11,719 nt of DNA from an uncultured Collinsella sp. Its GTDB lineage: Bacteria > Actinomycetota > Coriobacteriia > Coriobacteriales > Coriobacteriaceae. Below the pieces are notes generated by a model. It ran no database searches and was not told the origin of the DNA. It saw only the letters and a program-made list of their open reading frames with translations. The stretch is taken from positions 1 to 11,719 of the forward strand of contig UQYA01000058.1 in the NCBI GenBank assembly GCA_900545165.1. The letters are read 5' to 3'. The first letter of the stretch is position 1, and the number at the start of each line of letters is the position of its first letter. Positions 7,984 through 11,719 of this stretch are shown piece by piece. Both the position numbers and the translations under genes were made by a program.

Positions 7984-8002
7984 TTCAAAACCTGCGCAAA
8001 AC

Positions 8003-8011
8003 TTTTCATCA
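8003..8011 (+). promoter_or_regulatory. DnaA-box-like site TTTTCATCA
   Basis: One mismatch to the local TTTTCAACA motif. It lies in the dnaA-dnaN gap in the same orientation as the perfect copy at 8057. Confidence 0.4.
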
Positions 8012-8046
8012 CCGCGGGTTGGGTTTTAGACACCTTATGCCCGTGG

Positions 8047-8065
8047 TTTCGACAAGTTTTCAACA
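8047..8065 (+). repeat. 19-bp motif with a perfect TTTTCAACA box, copy 1
   Basis: TTTCGACAAGTTTTCAACA matches the sequence at 11237-11255 at 17 of 19 positions, in the same orientation. The two copies flank the ATPase/winged-helix and dnaA genes. Bases 8057-8065 are the perfect 9-mer, and 8046-8054 is a further 7/9 match. Confidence 0.6.
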
Positions 8066-8080
8066 GGTGTCTCTATTTCC

Positions 8081-9805
8081 CTACGAGCGCAGTGTAATTT
8101 TATCGCGCAGCGACTTGAGATCTTCGGTGACGGTGCGGTCTTCCTGGATCATCTTCTGGACCTTTTTGTAGCTCGTGCTGACGGTCGAGTGGTTGCGGTT
8201 GCCAAATTCGGCGCCCACCGCCGTGGTCGTCATCTCGCACATTTCGATGGCCAGATAGATGGCAATGTGGCGTGCTTTGGCGATATTGGCGTTGCGACGT
8301 GGGCCGATGAGCTCCTCGTGCGTCACGCCGTACTGCTCTTCGATGACGGACTGAACCGTTTGCACGTTGATTTTTTTGGCCGATGTGTCGAAGTACTGGC
8401 TGGCGATGGCGTCGATATCGTCAAAGGTGAGCTCCCCGCCCTCGCGCTCGCGGTCGCCTGCCTCGCCGGCGCAGCGCTCGCAGAAACTCTCGAGTTCGCG
8501 GATGTTGGTGCCCGACACCTCTGCCATGTGTTTAAAGTGCTCGTCGGTCAGGTGTCCGCCGTCGCCCCCATAGGCCGCCAGCAGCGAGTCGTCGCCTGCC
8601 TCGGGAGCGGCGACGATGGTGTTCTCGTAATAGCGCTGCAAGATCTTGTATTTCATCTCGTAGCTGGGTTCTGCGACCAGGCAGAGCATGCCGGCGTTGA
8701 AGCGGCTGGTCAGACGCTCGTCCATGCTCAGGTCCTTGGGGGCGCGGTCTGCCGCGATGACGACCTTCTTGTTGTTGCGGATGAACTCGTCCATGAGCTG
8801 GAAAAAGTAGTCCACGCTCGCGCGCTTGCCGATGATGTTTTGGATGTCATCGATGATGAGCACGTCCACGCCGTGGTACGCCTGCATGATGGGAGCGTTG
8901 CTCTTCTTTTGACGGTCGAACTCGGTCATCAGGTCGTCCAGATATGCCTGGGAGTTGGCATACTTGACCTTGATCTCGGGCGACTTCTCGGCGAGCTCGT
9001 TTTTAATGGCAAGCAGCAGGTGCGTCTTGCCCAGGCCCGATTTGCCGTAGATGAACAGTGATGTGCATGTGCCGCGCTCGTCCGCGAGGGCGGCAAACTT
9101 GAGTGCCGAGCGATAAGCATGGCTGTTCTCGGGGCCGTAGACAAAGTTCTCAAAGGTAAATTTTGAGTTCGCGGCGAGCGGGGCTCCATCCGTATTCTGC
9201 TCGGCCGGCACGGTCGGTGCTGGCATGGGTGAAGCGGGGGCCGCAGCTTGCGTGGATTTAGTCGGCGCTCCGCCCTTCATCTGGTTCATCATGCGACGAA
9301 AATCGTCGGCCGAGAGCGTGTTCTTGATTGCAATGCCCGAATCCGCGCCCGCCGCTGCGTCGTGAGCGATGGGCATGTGCGTGACGGGTGCGTTCGTTGA
9401 CGTCGCCGCCGCGCTCGTCAACGGTGCCATTGTTTCACGGGAAACATCGCTGTGCTGGTGCTCGATTGTCGGCACATCGCCTGCGGAGGCCGGCACCGCC
9501 GGGGAAGCAGCGGGAGCCGTGGCGGGCGCCGTGGCGGCAGCGGATTCCGTCGCGGCGCCTTGCGGTGCCACGATGTCGAGAGCAATCGGTGCAAAGGCGA
9601 TTTCTTCCAGATAGGCCTCAATAGTCGGCTGATGCTTTTTGAGCTGCGCGATGGCAAAGCGCGAGGGGGCCTCGATCGTGAGCGTATCTTCGGTCAGGCT
9701 TATGGCGCGCGATTGCCCCAGCATGTTGATGAGGCGTGCATCTTGGCCGTCGCGCTGGCAAAAGGCGATGGCATCCCCCAGGATGATGCTTGCTTCCTCG
9801 TCCAC
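8081..9805 (-). CDS. dnaA: Chromosomal replication initiator DnaA (divergent)
   Basis: AAA+ initiator that binds DnaA boxes, oligomerises with ATP and melts the origin. The protein has 574 residues, longer than usual because of domain II and an insert. Domain I is about 1-80; domain II (about 82-210) is Ala/Pro/Thr-rich and low in complexity. Domain III has Walker A GKSGLGKT (254-261), Walker B LIIDDIQ (316-322), the arginine finger R368 in LTSRF and sensor-2 R436 in NIREL. A segment at about 398-419 appears inserted in the lid. Domain IV (about 475-574) keeps R504 and H539, matching E. coli R399 and H434, but has T528, N538 and S540 where E. coli has P423, D433 and T435. The start is GTG at 9805, with GGGAGA upstream. 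The stop of the preceding ATPase gene is 15 bp away, so co-transcription is likely. The identity is firm; altered box specificity is inferred. Confidence 0.97.
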   Translation of the reverse strand: MDEEASIILGDAIAFCQRDGQDARLINMLGQSRAISLTEDTLTIEAPSRFAIAQLKKHQPTIEAYLEEIAFAPIALDIVAPQGAATESAAATAPATAPAASPAVPASAGDVPTIEHQHSDVSRETMAPLTSAAATSTNAPVTHMPIAHDAAAGADSGIAIKNTLSADDFRRMMNQMKGGAPTKSTQAAAPASPMPAPTVPAEQNTDGAPLAANSKFTFENFVYGPENSHAYRSALKFAALADERGTCTSLFIYGKSGLGKTHLLLAIKNELAEKSPEIKVKYANSQAYLDDLMTEFDRQKKSNAPIMQAYHGVDVLIIDDIQNIIGKRASVDYFFQLMDEFIRNNKKVVIAADRAPKDLSMDERLTSRFNAGMLCLVAEPSYEMKYKILQRYYENTIVAAPEAGDDSLLAAYGGDGGHLTDEHFKHMAEVSGTNIRELESFCERCAGEAGDREREGGELTFDDIDAIASQYFDTSAKKINVQTVQSVIEEQYGVTHEELIGPRRNANIAKARHIAIYLAIEMCEMTTTAVGAEFGNRNHSTVSTSYKKVQKMIQEDRTVTEDLKSLRDKITLRS

Positions 9806-9820
9806 TGTCTCTCCCGTTCT

Positions 9821-11173
9821 TTAGCTCTGAGCTCGCACGCGAGCGGCGCCGAGTTCGGTCAGATGGTATTTCTGGCCATGCTTGATGACCAAGCCGGCCT
9901 GCGCCAAGTCATTGAGCGTGCGTGACCAAGTGGGGGCCGAGTTTCCAAACGCCCTCGCAAGATCGGTTGCGCCGCACGCTTGATTTTGCGCCAGATAGCC
10001 CAGCGCGGCGTTGCCGCGATCGCTTACGAACACGTCCGGTTGTGGCTGTGCATACTGATTTACTGCATTAGGATACATCATTTGAGCTGCTGGTTGTTGA
10101 GAACTCTGCGTCGGCGGCATTTGCTGTTGAAAACTTTGAGGCCACTGTTGGTAAGGCTGCGGAGGCGTCTGCTGGGCCCAGGGGTTGTACTGCTGCTGCG
10201 GCATCTGCTGGTACGGCTGCTGATATCCCTGCTGGTACTGCTGCGGGAACTGCTGGCCATACCCCAGTGGCGGCATCTGCTGATATGGATATCCCTGTTG
10301 GTACGGCTGATAGCCCATTTGCTGGCCACCCGGCGCCCCCGTCGCCTGCTGCATTGCTGCTGCATCCTGATCAGCCAGCGGCATGGCCTCTGGCATGTTT
10401 GGCGGCATCGACATAGATGCCGCCTGGGGTTCTTGTGTGGGAAGCATTCCGGGCTGCTGCATCTGTCCCACGGGGGGCTGCATCTGCTGCGTTGCCACGG
10501 GCTGCTGCGCAAAAGCTCCCGGCAGGGGATATGTGGGCTGCTCCGTCTCGGGCCGCACGGCAGCGCCGCGTCCGCCGGCACGCTCGATTTCCTGCACGCG
10601 TTTAGGGTTCAGGCTTACCGTAACCACGGTGCCGTTGCCCATGTTGTCCTCGATGGATACGGCACCGCCGGCGTTTTCCAAATACTCCTGCACCATGGGA
10701 AACCCTGCTCCGGTTCCACGGATATAGCGCTTCATCTTGCTGTTTGCGCTGGTAACGCCAAAGTCGAAAGCACGTTCCTTGTCGTCGATGCCGGGTCCTT
10801 GGTCAGCAAAGCGGATGGTGTCCCCGCCGTCCAGAATCGAGATGATGGGCTCGGCAAAGTGTGCGTGGATAAAGTTTTCGACAATCTCGCGGATGACCAT
10901 GAGCGAGATATGGCCACCTTGTTCTTTCATGCACTGGTAGACGGTGTTGGTCGTCTCTTCCAAATATGTGCGGACATCTTGCGGATCAATGACGATCACC
11001 CGCGGTGTCGACAGCATGTCGTCATAGACGGCGATGCGCGCGGCGTACATGGCTTTTGGCGCCTGCGTGGTCGTCTGCTCGCCTTCCGCACGCTCTTCGC
11101 GCACGCCGGTGATGTGCTCGTTGTCGGGTGCCGGGTCTCCGGAATCGACCATGGTGTAAAAGTCGTCAGACAT
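9821..11173 (-). CDS. GHKL ATPase / winged-helix protein of unknown function, first gene of the dnaA operon
   Basis: I do not recognise a named family. The 450 residues show three parts. Residues about 45-190 form a GHKL (HATPase_c) fold related to anti-sigma factor kinases and histidine kinase ATPase domains: N box REIVENFIHA (E96, N100), G1 box DQGPGI (124-129) and G2 box GTGAG (153-157), all with intact nucleotide-binding residues. Residues about 210-380 are a Gln/Pro/Tyr/Met-rich linker. Residues about 383-450 look like a winged helix-turn-helix of MarR/TrmB type (ATDLARAF, then TLNDLAQAGLVIKHGQKYHLTELG). There is no phospho-acceptor domain, signal peptide or membrane segment, so it is probably a cytoplasmic DNA-binding protein that senses or hydrolyses ATP. 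The start is ATG at 11173, with no strong Shine-Dalgarno sequence; M8 is an alternative. It ends 15 bp before dnaA. A regulator of dnaA or of initiation is a plausible inference only. Confidence 0.85.
   Translation of the reverse strand: MSDDFYTMVDSGDPAPDNEHITGVREERAEGEQTTTQAPKAMYAARIAVYDDMLSTPRVIVIDPQDVRTYLEETTNTVYQCMKEQGGHISLMVIREIVENFIHAHFAEPIISILDGGDTIRFADQGPGIDDKERAFDFGVTSANSKMKRYIRGTGAGFPMVQEYLENAGGAVSIEDNMGNGTVVTVSLNPKRVQEIERAGGRGAAVRPETEQPTYPLPGAFAQQPVATQQMQPPVGQMQQPGMLPTQEPQAASMSMPPNMPEAMPLADQDAAAMQQATGAPGGQQMGYQPYQQGYPYQQMPPLGYGQQFPQQYQQGYQQPYQQMPQQQYNPWAQQTPPQPYQQWPQSFQQQMPPTQSSQQPAAQMMYPNAVNQYAQPQPDVFVSDRGNAALGYLAQNQACGATDLARAFGNSAPTWSRTLNDLAQAGLVIKHGQKYHLTELGAARVRAQS
10034..10546 (-). 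repeat. Low-complexity Gln/Pro/Tyr/Met-rich coding repeat
   Basis: This segment encodes residues about 210-380 of the ATPase/winged-helix protein. It contains many imperfect repeats of the kind PYQQ, QQGY and QQMP, densest at 10100-10306. At DNA level it is rich in CTG/CAG-type triplets, so length changes by slippage are likely. The peptide composition resembles disordered, prion-like linkers. Confidence 0.8.
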
Positions 11174-11206
11174 GCCGCTCGCAATCTTTCAAAAGGTTTC
11201 GAACAA

Positions 11207-11235
11207 ATAGTAGCTCACCGTGCAACGTTTCTCAT
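11207..11235 (-). promoter_or_regulatory. Candidate promoter of the ATPase/wHTH-dnaA operon
   Basis: The minus strand has ATGAGA (11235-11230), a 17-bp spacer and TACTAT (11212-11207), each 4/6 to sigma-70 consensus. Transcription would start near 11200, about 27 nt before the ATG. The -35 element directly abuts the box cluster, which would permit repression by DnaA. Confidence 0.4.
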
Positions 11236-11236
11236 C

Positions 11237-11255
11237 TTTCGACAACTTTTCAAAA
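11237..11255 (+). repeat. 19-bp motif, copy 2
   Basis: TTTCGACAACTTTTCAAAA differs from the copy at 8047-8065 at two positions. The pair brackets the ATPase/winged-helix and dnaA genes. Confidence 0.6.
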
Positions 11256-11319
11256 CTTGTTGAAAACTTTGGAAAACGGGTGAAAAGTTCTCAACATTGC
11301 CAACATGACCTGTTGAAAA
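11237..11319. promoter_or_regulatory. DnaA-box cluster upstream of the dnaA operon
   Basis: Two perfect copies of the 9-mer lie on the minus strand (TGTTGAAAA at 11258-11266 and 11311-11319 as read on the plus strand). Two copies with one mismatch lie on the plus strand (TTTTCAAAA 11247-11255, TTCTCAACA 11288-11296). Weaker 7/9 matches fall at 11236-11244, 11268-11276 and 11278-11286. TTTTCAA (11247-11253) and TTGAAAA (11260-11266) face each other across 6 bp. Density and position fit an origin or autoregulatory cluster. Confidence 0.65.
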
Positions 11320-11336
11320 CTCGATGAAATATCGTG

Positions 11337-11403
11337 AAAGGTTGCCATGAGGCGCAAATTTCGGTTGTGCTTATGGGGGAACCGTGTGAACTGCGCAACC
11401 TTT
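11337..11403. repeat. Wide inverted repeat, 9-bp arms
   Basis: AAAGGTTGC (11337-11345) is the exact reverse complement of GCAACCTTT (11395-11403), with 49 bp between. It lies between the box cluster and the rpmH promoter. It may be an operator or a structural element, or chance. Confidence 0.35.
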
Positions 11404-11416
11404 TACCTTTGATTTC

Positions 11417-11446
11417 TTGACATTTGAACATTGATTTCCCTACAAT
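11417..11446 (+). promoter_or_regulatory. rpmH promoter
   Basis: TTGACA (11417-11422), an 18-bp spacer and TACAAT (11441-11446) form a near-consensus sigma-70 promoter. The start would be near 11453, giving a leader of about 65 nt. This is much stronger than the candidate for the divergent dnaA operon. Confidence 0.9.
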
Positions 11447-11472
11447 CTTCAAGCTCACGTGTCTATATCTGC

Positions 11473-11490
11473 GTCCGCGTCCCCGCGGAC
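11473..11490 (+). other. GC hairpin in the rpmH leader
   Basis: GTCCGCG (11473-11479) pairs perfectly with CGCGGAC (11484-11490) around a TCCC loop. It sits in the 5' leader, 14 bp before the ribosome binding site, with no T-run after it. A role in mRNA stability or control is possible but unproven. Confidence 0.5.
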
Positions 11491-11504
11491 ACTCGAAATG
11501 CAGC

Positions 11505-11510
11505 AGGAGG
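11505..11510 (+). promoter_or_regulatory. Ribosome binding site of rpmH
   Basis: AGGAGG lies eight bases before the ATG at 11519. It rules out the longer in-frame GTG start at 11459, which would put the site inside the gene. Confidence 0.9.
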
Positions 11511-11518
11511 AACTTAAG

Positions 11519-11653
11519 ATGAAGCGTACGTATCAGCCTAATAAGCGTAAGCGTGCCAAGACCCATGGCTTCCGTGCCCGTATGGCCACTAAGGGTGGTC
11601 GTGCCGTGCTCGCCCGTCGTCGCGCCAAGGGCCGCAAGCGTCTCACTGTCTAG
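11519..11653 (+). CDS. rpmH: 50S ribosomal protein L34
   Basis: Small, very basic structural protein of the large ribosomal subunit. The 44 residues match the family length. They begin MKRTYQPNKRKRAKTHGFRA and carry the usual RMATKGGRAVLARRRAKGRKRL pattern in the second half. Expression is probably high: it has a near-consensus promoter and a perfect Shine-Dalgarno sequence. It diverges from the dnaA operon and is followed after 20 bp by rnpA, the near-universal arrangement next to bacterial dnaA. Confidence 0.98.
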   Translation: MKRTYQPNKRKRAKTHGFRARMATKGGRAVLARRRAKGRKRLTV

Positions 11654-11673
11654 CAGCGATACACACATCTCGC

Positions 11674-11719
11674 ATGAAGACTATTAAGTCTCGGCAAGAT
11701 TTCGAGCATGTGTTCAGTC
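11674..11719 (+). CDS. rnpA: Ribonuclease P protein component, 5' end only
   Basis: Only the first 15 codons are in the window: MKTIKSRQDFEHVFS. This fits the N-terminus of RnpA proteins, which often start with a basic stretch followed by an F..VF pattern. The protein assists the RNase P RNA in maturing the 5' ends of tRNAs. The start is ATG at 11674, 20 bp after rpmH; no clear Shine-Dalgarno sequence is seen, which suggests coupling to rpmH. The identity rests mainly on position after rpmH plus this short N-terminus. Confidence 0.88.
   Translation, partial: MKTIKSRQDFEHVFS

Larger units (their letters stand above)
7843..8080. other. oriC: Candidate oriC unwinding region between dnaA and dnaN
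   Basis: No ORF is supported in these 238 bp. The dnaN-proximal end is AT-rich (7856-7890) and includes the palindrome GATATAAATATC (7862-7873) and five DnaA-trio triplets (7875-7889). Box-like 9-mers follow at 7902-7910 (minus) and 7975-7983, 8003-8011, 8046-8054 and 8057-8065 (plus). The arrangement, read from dnaA towards dnaN, is box, short spacer, trios, AT-rich DNA. It resembles the dnaA-dnaN part of the Bacillus subtilis origin. The location and composition are seen; origin function is inferred. Confidence 0.75.
11174..11518. other. Intergenic region between the dnaA operon and rpmH
   Basis: No gene is supported in these 345 bp. From left to right they hold a candidate minus-strand promoter for the dnaA operon (11207-11235), a cluster of TTTTCAACA-type boxes (11237-11319), a wide 9-bp inverted repeat (11337-11345 and 11395-11403), the rpmH promoter (11417-11446) and the rpmH leader with a GC hairpin. 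By analogy with other bacteria this would be the dnaA-upstream half of a bipartite origin. Confidence 0.7.

Noticed and set aside
10100..10306. Repeated units that could suggest a CRISPR array
   Set aside because: Units are short, imperfect, in frame and encode a PYQQ-type linker; there are no regular spacers.
9980..11263. Leu/Arg/His-rich plus-strand frame of 427 codons that might be taken for a membrane protein
   Set aside because: The leucine richness comes from CTG triplets opposite the glutamine codons of the ATPase/winged-helix gene. The sense frame has clear domains.
11459..11518. GTG start at 11459 for rpmH, adding 20 residues
   Set aside because: It lies only about 6 bp after the inferred transcription start and would bury the AGGAGG site; L34 is normally about 44 residues.
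11291..11668. A 125-codon minus-strand frame across the rpmH promoter and gene
   Set aside because: It is antisense to rpmH, covers the strong promoter and has no recognisable motif or ribosome binding site.

Overview
The window is the chromosomal replication-origin locus of a GC-rich bacterium. The minus strand carries, in transcription order, an unnamed GHKL ATPase/winged-helix gene, dnaA, dnaN, recF, a dciA-type (DUF721) gene, gyrB and gyrA. On the plus strand, at the right end, rpmH and the start of rnpA diverge from them. The order dnaA-dnaN-recF-DUF721-gyrB-gyrA is the classic actinobacterial one. The acidic GyrA extension, the unusual DnaA and the extra gene in front of dnaA suggest a Coriobacteriia member, perhaps Collinsella-like. 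That taxonomic call is inference from gene order and style, not from a search.

Layout: 1-183 is non-coding and holds the gyrA terminator. gyrA (184-2925) and gyrB (2937-4967) form a two-gene unit with an 11-bp gap. A terminator at 5017-5046 separates them from the dnaN-recF-dciA unit (5073-7842), whose genes overlap or nearly touch. The 238-bp dnaN-dnaA gap (7843-8080) looks like the unwinding part of oriC: an AT-rich block, five consecutive DnaA-trio triplets, and several DnaA-box-like 9-mers. dnaA (8081-9805) lies 15 bp behind the ATPase/winged-helix gene (9821-11173), so the two are probably co-transcribed. The 345-bp gap to rpmH (11174-11518) holds a dense cluster of TTTTCAACA-type boxes, a candidate minus-strand promoter for the dnaA operon and a strong plus-strand rpmH promoter.

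How the parts fit: DnaA would bind the two box clusters flanking its operon and open the DNA at the trio element. DciA would help deliver the replicative helicase, DnaN is the sliding clamp, RecF acts in gap repair and gyrase removes the supercoils ahead of the forks. RnpA and L34 are the usual neighbours.

The most novel items are the ATPase/winged-helix protein with a Gln/Pro/Tyr-rich linker in the dnaA operon, and the apparent shift of both the DnaA box sequence and the DnaA residues that read it.
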